A DNA stretch of 64,000 bases, taken from positions 4,464,001 through 4,528,000 of the forward strand of contig JBHGNT010000006.1 of assembly GCA_043228905.1 (NCBI GenBank), given 5' to 3'. Position 1 is the first letter of the stretch. Every line of letters begins with the position of its first letter. The notes under the pieces are model-generated. The model saw nothing but the letters and a program-made list of their open reading frames with translations. It searched no databases and was not told the origin of the DNA. The position numbers were made by a program, and so were the translations under genes. Positions 48,257 to 58,668 of this stretch are shown here, piece by piece. Source of the DNA: Azolla caroliniana. Lineage: Eukaryota; Polypodiophyta.

Positions 48257-49434
48257 TCTTCTTCTAACTGACTAAGGACATCAAATTTGTTGACTAAATT
48301 TGGACTATAAGTACTATTAGAACTTTCATGCATACCTAGGGAAGTAGACTCAGTTTTAGTATTATTAAGACTATCAGACACACCTAGGGAAACAGACTCG
48401 GGTTTAGTACTATTAGTACAGGCAATTATTTGGTTTACCTGTCTTTTTGGTCTATTGGGACAGTTTACTGCAATATGCCCTGGTCCCCCGCAATACAAAC
48501 ATAGTCGATGTGCCCTGCGTCGCTGCTTTTCTTCTTCCGATAGTGGTCCGCGACGACGTGTGGTGTCGATCTCCATTGGAGTCGGAGTATTCGTTGGAGA
48601 TGTACTGAAGGACTCCCTTGAAAAAGGCTTTGCTACGATTGAAGCATAGGTAGGCTCCGATCTTGTCCTTGGCATTTGGAACTGACGTTCCGAGCGTCGT
48701 TCGAAGAGGCGGTTATCGCATCGCACCGCACGACTGATTGCTTCGGTCAATGATTTTGGCTCTTCGGGGAAAGTTAAGAGTAGATCTTTAACATCATTCC
48801 GTAGGCCAAAGCGAAATTGTTCCATCAATGCCTGGTCATCCCAGGGAATATCGCTGGCAAGAAGACGGAAGTCCGCAGCATAAGCTGAGGCCGGCCGCTC
48901 ACCTTGGCGCAATCTCCGGATTTTGTTGATGGCGGTTCTAACACTGTCAGTATCTCCGAAACAGGATTTAAACTCGCTCATAAACTCTTCAAAATTATTT
49001 AACATGGGAGAGTTTTTCTCTAACAGAGGGGCGAACCATGCCAAAGCCGTGCCACTAAGTAGAGTGCCAACTAGTCCCACTCGGGATGCATCGGTGGGAT
49101 ATCGAGAAGGATGCATTTGGATCACTAGACGTACCTGGTTGAGGAATCCTCTAAACTGTGATCTGGTCCCATCAAATTTTGTAGGGAGACCGATCTTGGG
49201 TTCTCTGTGAATCCCTTGATTACCTGATCCTTGTTGTTGGAGTGATATAATGGTCGCTTCGAGTTGTTGTACCCGTAGCGTCAGCTCCCCATGTTGTTGC
49301 TGTTTTTCCAGCGCCGTTTGTTGAAGATCCCCCAACAGGCGGTGATTTTCTTGTTCAAGCGCTAAAAATTTCTCCTTTAAGGACTGGAGCTCCGAGAAAA
49401 CAGATTGGTATTCTTGAGCGCTAACAGTTTCCAT
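48244..49434 (-). CDS. gag: Gag of the chromovirus
   Basis: A 396-residue polyprotein starting at ATG 49434. It opens with a coiled-coil-like stretch (about residues 15-65, SELQSLKEKFLALEQENHRL). A retrotransposon capsid domain (about 90-240, TKFDGTRSQFRGFLNQVRLV; LSGTALAWFAPLLE; SEFKSCFGD) follows. Near residue 310 is a CCHC knuckle, CLYCGGPGHIAVNC. The C-terminal tail carries two related copies of a SLG-S-NST motif. It forms the particle and packages element RNA. Its last codons contain the slippery heptamer. It is intact. Confidence 0.95.
   Translation of the reverse strand: METVSAQEYQSVFSELQSLKEKFLALEQENHRLLGDLQQTALEKQQQHGELTLRVQQLEATIISLQQQGSGNQGIHREPKIGLPTKFDGTRSQFRGFLNQVRLVIQMHPSRYPTDASRVGLVGTLLSGTALAWFAPLLEKNSPMLNNFEEFMSEFKSCFGDTDSVRTAINKIRRLRQGERPASAYAADFRLLASDIPWDDQALMEQFRFGLRNDVKDLLLTFPEEPKSLTEAISRAVRCDNRLFERRSERQFQMPRTRSEPTYASIVAKPFSRESFSTSPTNTPTPMEIDTTRRRGPLSEEEKQRRRAHRLCLYCGGPGHIAVNCPNRPKRQVNQIIACTNSTKPESVSLGVSDSLNNTKTESTSLGMHESSNSTYSPNLVNKFDVLSQLEEELNY
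48250..48256 (-). promoter_or_regulatory. Candidate -1 ribosomal frameshift heptamer G TTA AAC
   Basis: In the gag frame the last codons are GAG TTA AAC TAT TAA. The heptamer GTTAAAC is the sequence used by some nidoviruses. Pol is in the -1 frame and open through this point (GTT AAA CTA TTA ...), so a slip here would fuse gag to pol two codons before the gag stop. Pol itself has no ATG near its start. Confidence 0.6.
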
Positions 49435-49517
49435 TTTGATAGGGAGAATAAGGGTATTAGTATGAAGAGAAGGAGGATAAAAGGGAAGGAAGAGGGAGAG
49501 AAAGACCAGATGGAGGA

Positions 49518-49531
49518 AAATCGGTTCAAAC
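49518..49531 (-). other. Primer-binding position, candidate self-priming site
   Basis: Directly after the 5' LTR the minus strand reads GTTTGAACCGATTT. It does not begin with TGG, so it does not match the CCA end of a tRNA. Its twelve bases TTGAACCGATTT are perfectly complementary to AAATCGGTTCAA at the predicted RNA 5' end (minus strand 49778-49767). This is the arrangement of Tf1/sushi chromoviruses, in which the transcript's own 5' end primes minus-strand synthesis. Confidence 0.7.
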
Positions 49532-49803
49532 TGTCAGGAACGCTACCTAGGCGGAGAAGGAATTAGTACTAAAAGAAGGATTAGTACAATTGTTGAGAAC
49601 AGTACTAAGACAGAGAAGGATTAGTACTATGAGAGGTGTAGAACGTTGAGAGAAGGAACGAGTGAGAGGGAGAGAGAGAGAGAGAGAGAGAGAATGATGA
49701 TACGAAGGATATATGTAGTAGGTGAAGGAAAATATACAATAACAGCTAGAAGGCTTAAGACTGGCGTTGAACCGATTTGGTTCGAACTAATGCCTTGCGC
49801 CTC

Positions 49804-49811
49804 CTTTTATA
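49804..49811 (-). promoter_or_regulatory. LTR TATA box
   Basis: TATAAAAG on the minus strand. Transcription would start about 30-33 nt downstream, near 49778-49781, exactly where the segment complementary to the primer site begins. Confidence 0.8.
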
Positions 49812-49816
49812 GTGTT

Positions 49817-49864
49817 TTCAGGAATACTCCTGAAGTTTCTAGAATGTTCCAGAGAAATCTGGAA
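49817..49864 (-). promoter_or_regulatory. Heat-shock-element array in the 5' LTR
   Basis: The core 49832-49849 is GAANNTTCNNGAANNTTC, a perfect four-unit heat-shock element. In both directions the 5-nt phase continues: TTC 49817, GAA 49822, CTC 49827, then the core, GAG 49852, ATC 49857, GAA 49862. That is ten units in phase, seven exact and three with one change. The array ends about 5 bp upstream of the TATA box (minus strand). The identical array is at 44506-44553 in the other LTR. Confidence 0.85.
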
Positions 49865-50635
49865 TATACATCCATTTCCTAATAAAATATAAATGAAAAT
49901 AATATACTTCGAATTACAATGTATAATATAACGGTAAAGACTCGACCCATGTAACAACAGGTTATGGGTTCGAGTCTAGTTATGACAGACACTTATGCTC
50001 AACTCCACATATTACATCCCATTCTTTACTTAACAAAGTTTCCCATAATATATACTTTTTATGAGGAGAACATGCCACTCTCACATTCCATATTACCACT
50101 TTCATTCAATCAACAATGTTATGGGTGCACTTGCTCCTTTAGAGCAACCGATGTCATGAAACTAGTCAAAGCATGCTCCAATGCTGCATATGGATTTTCA
50201 TGCACCACATCCTTAGGGTTGTCTATCAAAATCTTTTCTTTAGGTTCTCCCGCTTGATGAAAACCTTGAGAATTCGATGAATTTACAACCCGTCCCAATG
50301 AATCAAATTGAAGGTGAATGGGTAAATCCCTTATCCCTAAATTGACTTTGCCAAGGAACTTTTCGAGGACCCTCCCTAGTTCCTAAATTTCCTTTCCAAG
50401 CTATCTCACGAGTAGTGCGCAAACTATTACGTTGCATATTCATTGATTTCCCCTTTGACTTGCCCTTAACATGATGTCAATCCTTTTCAACAACAACATC
50501 ACTACTAGTTCTATCCAATGGTTTTTTCCCCTTATCTATAACCACCAAACTTTGTTTTTCCATATCCATATATTGAGTTCCCTTATTCTTAGGGCCCAAA
50601 CCTTAAATTGAAACCTCTTTATAACCTGCTCTAGA

Positions 50636-51590
50636 TTATGTTCCTTTATCCATATCAACCACAATATCTGACACACCAACATCTCTCCCAACTCCTTCCT
50701 TACCATTCCCTTCATTAGGAACCTCTATAGTTGAAGGACAATGACGATGACATTCCACCATAAAGTGATCCCATTCACCACATCCAAAACAATGACCTGC
50801 AAATGTCTCCCAGTTCAATTTAAAACAATGTCTTTTCATACCAGGTGTGTTTATACGCACCCTTCTTGGCCTCTTACGGCTTGTATCCCATAACACACAA
50901 AATTTGCACTTATTTGTAGCATTTGCATGTGGAGATACCAACACTTTACCCATTTGGCTCATCAACTTTGGTAAAAGTGGCCATAAAAAAGCATGCTTAC
51001 AAGCCACTGTTACCCAAACAAGGTATTCTTGTTTTAACAAAGCATGATAGTCCACAACAGGGGACCATTGCATTACATGCACCAATCGTTTATAAAAAAA
51101 CACAGGAACTTTAGCCAACGATGCACTTCGATGTTCTGGTGAACAAAACACTACATCATAAAACCCCTGTGATCCTGCATATATATTTTCAACACAATTT
51201 GGTGACACGATTGTGTTCAACCATTGTTTAATCCAATTAATGTATGGGAGTTTCTTGGTAAAAAATAATATAACCGCACGATCATAGAATACATCAAAAG
51301 ATTGCAACACTGCCTTAACATCAACTTCCCCATCATGCACATCCTCATCAATGCATTCTTTCGCTTCATTTTCATTTTCTTCCACAATATCAGACAACAA
51401 GGTATTGACAATTCCCCATAAATTATCCCAATTACAATGATCCTTGTCAACCCACAATTTGTAAGGAATTCATGTTTATATCCATTATTCTTGAGGTGAT
51501 ATCGATCCGGGATAAAACCATTTTTCCATGAACAAGAGAGACAACCGGAATGCACCCGATTGAAGAGGTCGACGATGATGAAGACATAGA
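50636..51590 (-). pseudogene. L1 ORF1 (nucleic-acid-binding protein), frameshifted
   Basis: The first part (GCLSCSWKNGFIPDRYHLKN) and the second part (VDKDHCNWDNLWG, EHRSASLAKVPVFFYKRL, GHCFGCGEWDHFMVECHRHC) lie in different frames, with a shift near 51465. The layout, a DUF4283-like domain then a zinc knuckle, is that of plant L1 ORF1. Its 5' end is within about 130 bp of the DRM start codon on the opposite strand. Confidence 0.75.
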
Positions 51591-51884
51591 AGACCTACAA
51601 TGTGTGTTGAGTATGTGAATGCCGATAACAAAAGATTCTGTATTTCTATCGCTGCTTCTCATACAGACCACCAAATTTAACTTGCTATATCTCGTTACGA
51701 AGCTCTAATCGAGGGCTCTCTAATGCTTGTCCAATTCCGTTGCCGATAGAGAGCGCAACAAATAAAAAATAAAAAAATTCGCTTGTTCTTCTTCCCCTCT
51801 CCCCTGGCCAATTTTGGCCTTAGAAGACGTTAATATATCTTTCTTTTTCTCTCTCTCTCCTCTGTGTCGAAACTTGAGGGCATC

Positions 51885-54800
51885 ATGCAAAGGCTTGTCG
51901 ATTACGATTGTAGCAGCGATGAAGAAAAAGAAGATGAAGCTGAAGATGAAAATCGAGAGGAAAATTGTCAGAGCTTCAGAAAGAAGCTCAAGGTCTGTAT
52001 AATGGGGCGTATGTTCTTCTAGCTTGTTTTTTTATATAAATAAAGGCAAATTTGAATTTACGCAACAAGAGTTTGTATGTTGTAAGACCATTTTCCTTCA
52101 ACGTTAGACAGAGTCATTTCTTGAATGACGGCATACTGAAGAGAGAATGATTAGCAAAGCGTATAGGTTAAACTGCTTACTGTGTGAGAGGGTTATGTCC
52201 TAATGAAAGAAGTTTTACTTAATTTCCTTCGTAAAATAAAATTTTGTGAAGGAACATTAAATTTGATTTTCTCACATTGATCCCAATACTCAACAAAGAG
52301 GATATTTTGAATGATTAATCATGAAGCACAAGATAGCATTGCAAATCATGAGACTAAATTAATAATAAGTCACGGGTTAGTTGTATGTGACCTTGAAGGC
52401 CTATACTATATGATGCCTTCCCGAACTCTTAATATTACACAAAAGTATATATGAAAAAATGTAGTGGAAGATGTTGGGATCTGGTGTTCTGTTGCTTCAA
52501 ATTGGGTAGACTCAAGGAACTGTACACTTAAAGTTTTTTTGGTGTATATGGTGCATTGAAATTGGCTTAAGATTTTTGGGTTTGGATGGCTATGGCATTA
52601 AGGGTGGAGACAGTGCCAAGTTGGTAGAATTTCTATGTAGTTTTCCACCCATGAAAATTTGACCATTTTTTCCTGAAATCTACCATGAATTTTTTTATGT
52701 TAAGCACACAAATTGAAGAACAAATAAAATGCCCAAGCTAGTAAAACTTGACAAGTCAACATCTCCAGCCTGTAATACTGGACAAGTTGAATGTCACAGC
52801 CAGACAAATTAAACCCCTGAACCAACCTTTGCATACACAGACACGTTTAAACACAGAGCTCAGAAAGAACCAAGTTGGACATCAGGGCCTCTGGGCAATT
52901 TCAATCTCCAAGGAAGTCGTGTGTTGCTTCAAATTGGGTAGGTTGGAGGCTCCAAACATCTTAAGGTTTTGGGATCTGGATGGCTAGACCAATGTAGGTT
53001 ACCTTGAAAGTCAAACATGCAACCTTAGAGACAAAACCCTAAACCCCTCCCAGGCAATATCCCTCCATAAAAATTTCAAACAACTCATGTCTTGAAGAGG
53101 TTTGAAGTCACTGTGGCAAGATGTGTCCGTTTTCTAAAAGTGAGCTGTGCTCTATATTCAAAATAGTGTAGTGAGGCTAGATCAATTCTGCATATCTGCT
53201 GACATGTGGTCCATTTCTTTTTCTATAGGCCAAATCTTTAATAGAACTTTTTCCAAAAAAAAACTACATGAAAACCCCCTTCAATGTAGTGATATATTTT
53301 AAACATGTTCTTGAAATAGGTTTTGATGACATTATTCTCTACAATTTTCAAGGCTCGAGTAGACAATGTGAAGACAACAATAGATTTCTAGTGCCACATC
53401 TTTGCTTTTGGCCATTTTTCAAAAATGCGTAATTAGTGCATTCAATATGCATGGTAAACTCCATATTGATTTAAAATGCGGTTGTTGGTTAATCTATCTT
53501 TCTTCTTTTAAAACTGTAAATAGGTTATCGATACAGACAATAAACATGATAAAATTTAAATTTAGAACTTTGATGCCTATATATATCCATTTCTGAAATG
53601 CCAAGGTTGGAATTGGGGAGAAGGATTTTGCTACTTCATCTACAACACCCTTTGACAAATTGCAGAGGATGGGATTCTCATCTGATGAAATACAAAGGGC
53701 ATCAGTAGAATGCAGTATGATCTCTACTCTATAGGACTCTGTGTGTTTATCCTATTGTCTATATGCAATTTTATTTTTATACTATACCTTATTATCACAT
53801 CACAGGTTCCATGGATTTTGATGAACTTCTGGAATATCTTCTTGATGAGAATGAAAATGTACAAGAACAAAAGGTGAGAATATTTAATCTACATGTATTT
53901 TTATCTGAATCATACAAAACTATAATTGGTTTTTGGAATACAGTAGCAAAATCTAGCTCTAGGATTAATGGTTTCACCTTTCCGAAAATATTGATTGTTA
54001 ATTTATTGTTCCAGCATCTGGGAAAGTATGATGATAAAGGTGATAGTGATAGTGATGGTGATGGTGATGGTGATGGAATCAGAGCTAAACTTAAAGGAAT
54101 GGGTTTTTCCTCTGAAGAGATCAGAAATGTTTTAGCCAAATATGGTATTTTTGTCATTCATATTTTCTGCCGCATGTTTTCTTTTCTACCTTATAAAGAA
54201 AGCTCTAGACATTGGTAGTTATTATCTTCGTTATCATCAGGAAAGCTCGACATTGAAGCCCTTCTTGGTATCCTCATCAGAGAACAAGATTCTTATCCAC
54301 ATGAAGTTAGTGAGCAACCACAAATCTATGTAAGTATTTAATGAAGCAAACATCGGTTTTTATGAGAAAATTGTATACATTTGTGGTTTCATCGTTAAAT
54401 TCTATATATAAGAACATGCACAAGTGTTTCAATAGTGAAACAGATGTTTCTGCTAATAGCATAGTCTTTGTTAGAACCCAGGTGATGATGGGATCCAAGA
54501 TGGAGTCAGATGTAAACTAAAAGGAATGGGTTTTTCTTCCAGTGACATTCAAAATGCTTTAATCAAATCTGGTATGTGTATCAGTCACCGTTATGTATAT
54601 TTCCCGTTTCTTTAATCTCGTAAAGAGGAACTCAGTATACTAATTCTTCTCTTCATTTTTGGTCAGGGAGCCTTGATATGGAAGTTCTTCTTGGAATCCT
54701 CATTGGAGAAGAAGGCTGCAGCTCACAAGGACTAAGTGAAAAATCACAAGTGCATGTAAGTGTTTTCAACGTGCTCAAATTCCAGCACTATTGTCAATAT

Positions 54801-56593
54801 CTTTGTTATTTTTCCCTTATGTTTTCAATCCATATTTCTCTATTTTCTTTGGTGGTTATATTGTTAACAATCTTAACACGTATTCCACCCATATAGTTGT
54901 ATTTTTGCTCCAGTGGCTATAACTGTAAACAATGTTATGATTGATTTGAAAATTGCATAAACTGAAAGAAATGTTCCTGCTTTTTTTTCATGTGAATTTG
55001 GAAAAGAACAATCCTCTTGAGGGGTCTGATGATGATGGAGTCAGATCTAAGCTTAGAGGAATGGGGTTCTCTTATGAAGAGATTCAAAGTGCATTTTCTA
55101 AATATGGTACATATTCTAATATCATCATATTCTCTTTTGTAAGAGTGAGAATAAGCCATCCTCTTTAATTTTAATTCTCAGGGAGGCTTGATATCGATGG
55201 AATTCTTGGAATTCTCATTGGAGATGAAGGTTCCAGTTCACAAGGATTGAATAACCAGTCACCAGATGTAGAATATTCTAATTCTAGTACCATTTTTCTG
55301 AATAATGAATTAAATTATTCAAGAAAACTAAATTGGGATAGGCATGAATTGCGGCGATGGTATACTTATATTGGGAGGAGAAACTTCTATCATGAACAAT
55401 TTGGAAGCTGCACACCGAAATCTGACGACGATGACGATGACGATGACGATTCTGAAATTAAAAGATTTGAGAATCGCATGTCCATATTAGACAAGGGGAG
55501 ATTGAAGAAGAAAAAAACAATCATAAAAGAGGTGGGTCCATCTTCAATAAAGATGGCAGGGTTTGGAATCCCTGGTCTCATGATCGGAAGACCAAAAGAG
55601 ATACCATTAATGATGCAAGGTCCACCATACTTCTACTTTGAGAATGTGGCTATTGCTCCGAAGATGGAATGGGATACAATCAAAAGGCATTTGAATGGTG
55701 TTGATCCTGAATTCACAGACTCTAAACACTTTTGTGCATGCAGAAGGCCAAGAGGATATGTTCACAACCTACCAATTAAAGAAAGAGAACCCATTCTGCC
55801 CATACCACCAAAGACAATTTTTGAGGCATTTCCTTATGCAAAGAAATACTGGCCAGAGTGGGATACAAGAGAGAAATTCAACTGTATCAACACAAAGCGT
55901 GGAGCTGATGGAGTGTGCGAACTTATTAGGGATCTTTTTGCTCAATATGGAGGAGGATTAGCAATCCCGCCATTTCGACAACATGAGATATTACAAGCTG
56001 TTAAAAAGTGGAACTTAATATGGGTGGGACCTGGGCAAACTGCACCTCTCGAGCTTCATGAAGTAGAAATGCTTCTTGGATTTGATCGTGACCATACTAG
56101 AGGTGGTTTAACAATGACCGATCGATATGATTTACTTGGTAATTCTTTCCAAGTTAATACGGTGGCTTACCATTTTTCACCACTCAAGTACCTGTATCCA
56201 GATGGTATTACAGTTTTATCTTTATTCTCAGGAATTGGTGGTGCTGAAGTTGCATTACATAAGGTAGGCATATTCTTGAAATCTGTAATATCTGTTGAGG
56301 TCAATGAGAAGGCAAAGAAAGTGTTAGCATCATGGTGGAAGAAGAGTGGGCAGAGAGGAGAGTTAATCTTGAAAGAAGATGTAAGGTCTTTGACAGATGA
56401 GGTTTTAGAGGGTTTAATCGATAGGGTGGGAAGGATTGACCTTGTAGTTGGAGGCAGTCCATGTAACAATTTGTCGGGCAATAACCGTGTTGATCGGGTC
56501 GGCTTGAGTGGGAAAGAATCTAGTTTGTTTTATGAATTTCCTAGGATATTGAACATTGTCAAACGAATAATGCATCAAAGAAGCTATATTTGA
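51885..56593 (+). CDS. DRM2: DRM-type de novo DNA (cytosine-5) methyltransferase with four UBA domains
   Basis: Exons: 51885-51992, 53606-53714, 53806-53873, 54015-54144, 54241-54329, 54475-54571, 54667-54755, 55007-55106, 55182-56593. All introns are GT-AG and phases agree, giving 733 residues. UBA domains lie at about 52-88, 117-155, 178-217 and 241-280 (each with an MGFSS-type turn and LLGILI-type helix 3). The catalytic half has the rearranged DRM order: ENV (motif VI, about 417), LGNSFQVNTVAYH (IX/X), LSLFSGIGGAE (I, about 609), then GGSPCNNLSG (IV) with the catalytic Cys near 691 and SSLFYEF near the C-terminus. DRM2 is the effector of RNA-directed DNA methylation in the nucleus. No lesion is seen. 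Exon 2's acceptor is weak, so the N-terminus before UBA1 is the least certain part. Acidic runs (DSDSDGDGDGDG and eight Asp) come from GAT/GAC repeats. Confidence 0.93.
51993..53605 (+). other. DRM intron 1, 1.6 kb
   Basis: Starts GTCTGT after LKK-K codons of exon 1 and ends CCAAG. It holds only short chance frames, including a GTGTTGCTTCAAATTGGGTAG phrase (shown in part) that occurs twice (near 52490 and 52920), suggesting an old internal duplication. Confidence 0.5.
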
Positions 56594-56949
56594 TAAGCAT
56601 CTCGTAAGATACCTAATCAAAAGCTGCAAGTGAAACAAGACTAACATGGTGTATATATATATACACATTTTCCCAAGATAATTTTATTCCTCTTTTGCTT
56701 TCAGATGAGATAACGAGCAAGAATAGATTGCTCATGTGTATTTTCCTCTTGCAGCAATAATAATAAATTATTATTATAATTCTACATATAATATGGACAA
56801 AAACGATGATGCATCGAGTTATGGTATAATAGCTTAGGATGCACAAATGTATATATAATATATTGTTCATCAGTGTCAATATCAATCCAAAGTAATATTT
56901 GGAATTTATTTTGAAGAACCATTTTGCTACTGCTGGCTATGTTATCTCT
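56594..56949. other. 3' flank of DRM
   Basis: AT-rich sequence with several AATAAT motifs suited to 3' end formation. No gene. Confidence 0.4.
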
Positions 56950-57506
56950 TTAGCATGGAACTGCTCCCTCATAGCACCTCAATGTGTTTTGTTCGTGCAT
57001 GGAAGACGGGATTTCTTGCAATAGCCAAAGCACTTTGACTATCTGTAAATATACAAGTAGGAGTTGGTTGCTCAAGTGACAAATCGGACAATAATCTCCC
57101 GAGCCAAACACACTCTACTGTGGCGCTGAATGCTGCTCTATATTCAGCTTCACAACTTGATGTTGCCACTGTTGGCTGCTTCTTGCTGAGCCAGGAAACA
57201 CAGGAATTGCCGATCATCAGACAATTGCCACTATGTGAGACATGAGTGTCATAACAGCCAGCCCAATCACCCTTAGTGAAAGCTGTTAAAGGAGATGAAT
57301 TTCCTTCTCCATAGAAGAGGCTGAAATCCATAGTGCCTTTGAGGTAACGGAACACTCGCTTGGCTGCTTGTCAATGCTTTGTTCCAGGGCTGTGCGTGAA
57401 TGTGCTTAATTGCGAAACAACATATTGAATGTCAGGTCTTGGTATGAGAATTCGAATCCTGCTCCTACAAGAGTGGATATTGTCTTGCAGTCTTTAAACT
57501 GGAATC

Positions 57507-57928
57507 TGTTGGAGGGTGGCAGCTCCAGACCTGCACTCTCTTTCATCTTTATTATCTCTGTACTAAATTCTCTCGCTTACCAGATTCTTCTCTCTCTAGA
57601 ATCTGCAACGCGTTAAATGCCTCTTCTCTCTTCCACTTTTTCCAAGATATTCCCTTTTTTATTCCTAGTTTATTGTACCTATTTGGTAGTACAAGAGTCT
57701 CTTAACTACCAAACAACCATTCCCAATTTTGAGTAAATAGGCTTATACCAGCCTCTTTTGTAATGAGATTATTTTCTGCTGCTACTTACAAACAAGCACA
57801 ACTCTGTGGCTATGCCTCTACTCTTTGCAACCCTCTTTTTTCTACTGCTGTCTAACAGCCTTCTCACAGCTTGGCTCTGTCTATTTGTTCTAACTCTTCC
57901 ACTGCTGCTATTAACAGCTTTTCTCACA
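57507..57928 (+). repeat. 5' LTR of the inner copia
   Basis: 422 bp, TG...CA, matching the 3' copy with scattered differences and without the 35-bp duplication found there. Confidence 0.95.
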
Positions 57929-58194
57929 TGGTATCAGACCAGTGAGGTCTCCATATCCTTAACCTGAGTTTTTTGCCAAAGAGCACACAGACCTCTCTTC
58001 TTTTATCCCTCCCTCCCAACCCTATAGAGGAGGTTCTCTTAGCAGCCACCCTCCTAACCTACAGAGGAGGTTCTTTTTTTTTCTTTTCCCCTCATCTGAG
58101 CCTCACCTAGCATCTAGGGAGAAGTAGAAAAACCCTGAGCATCTACTTACAACTGCTGTAAATTGTCCAGTTGTAGCTTAGGAGGAGGATATCC

Positions 58195-58668
58195 ATGGCC
58201 TCACATGCCACCATTATTTTATCAACCATTCCCCAACTCCCCAAAGAGTCCATCTTGGATGGGAACAATTACTTGGATTGGGAGCAACAAATAAAGACCT
58301 TGCTACAATACCATTGTTTATGGACTGTAGTCAATGGTAGTGACAAGAAACCACCAGTAACTTCATCCTCTTCAACCAAATCCGTTGCTGCTCATCTAAC
58401 GCTGAAATTGAAGCTTGGCTAGATAAGGATTCTCGTGCTCATGGTTTCCTCATGTTTAATATTAACCGAGCATCGCTCGTCAATTTCAAGATAGAGATGA
58501 AGAGACATCCAATGAACTATGGACAGCCATCAAAAAGAGGTATTGTCGAGCTAATCATGCTCAAATGATAGTTATTGAGAGCCAACTAGCAAATCTTAAG
58601 ATTCATGACACTCCCAACATCATGGATCAAAAACGCAATTTGTTACTCTCCAAAAGGAACTAGTTTAT
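58195..58668 (+). pseudogene. Copia gag, frameshifted
   Basis: Starts MASHATIILSTIPQLPKESI; DGNNYLDWEQQIKTLLQYH is the typical gag entry. After a shift near 58400, EAWLDKDSRAHGFLMFNI and related phrases continue. No zinc knuckle is found before the protease, so that part is deleted. Confidence 0.75.

Larger units (their letters stand above)
44223..49987 (-). mobile_element. Young, apparently intact Ty3/gypsy chromovirus
   Basis: Complete element: 5' LTR 49532-49987, gag, pol, 3' LTR 44223-44676, all on the minus strand. The LTRs (456 and 454 bp) read identically except for two extra bases in a GA run. The 5-bp target duplication GACAC is exact (44218-44222 and 49988-49992). Gag (396 residues) and pol (over 1170) are open. 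A C-terminal chromodomain places it among chromoviruses. It inserted between ORF1 and ORF2 of the older L1. The unusual primer site, heat-shock-like LTR array and frameshift site are listed separately. Identity of LTRs and intact frames imply a recent insertion that may still be mobile. Confidence 0.96.
49532..49987 (-). repeat. 5' LTR of the chromovirus
   Basis: On the minus strand it begins TGTCATAACTAGACTCG and ends GCGTTCCTGACA, a 5-bp TGTCA/TGACA terminal inverted repeat. It contains a heat-shock-like array, a TATA box, a GA/CT run and four TTAGTAC motifs near the U5 end. Confidence 0.97.
35900..51760 (-). mobile_element. L1 LINE split in three by nested insertions
   Basis: On the minus strand the element starts just upstream of the DRM gene. 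ORF1 follows (51590-50636, broken), with a CCHC knuckle CFGCGEWDHFMVEC. A gypsy element interrupts it at 49987-44223. ORF2 then resumes with endonuclease (LLMGDFNM, SQLDRMYV, GTSDHFPICLEV) and RT (LPNGKSLGWDGLTNEVFK; QYGFIAGRNI; LDLEKAYDHVNWSFV; ALVDDSFMFLQVS). A second block interrupts at about 42217-37555, directly after FMFLQVS(R/Q)E. The frame resumes at NLEKG and runs through FRHLGYPLGM, LLWKKREKMGITWVAW and the zinc-binding region (36497-36260). The catalytic tetrad reads VDDS here instead of the usual YADD/FADD, so RT was probably lost early. The 3' boundary near 35900 is uncertain. Confidence 0.85.

Noticed and set aside
49925-49980. tRNA-like GGTTCGAGTCT box in the chromovirus LTR
   Set aside because: Only a B-box-like string; no A box or cloverleaf, and it lies at the start of U3.
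56167-56481. Minus-strand frame of 104 codons
   Set aside because: It lies antisense within the DRM catalytic exon.
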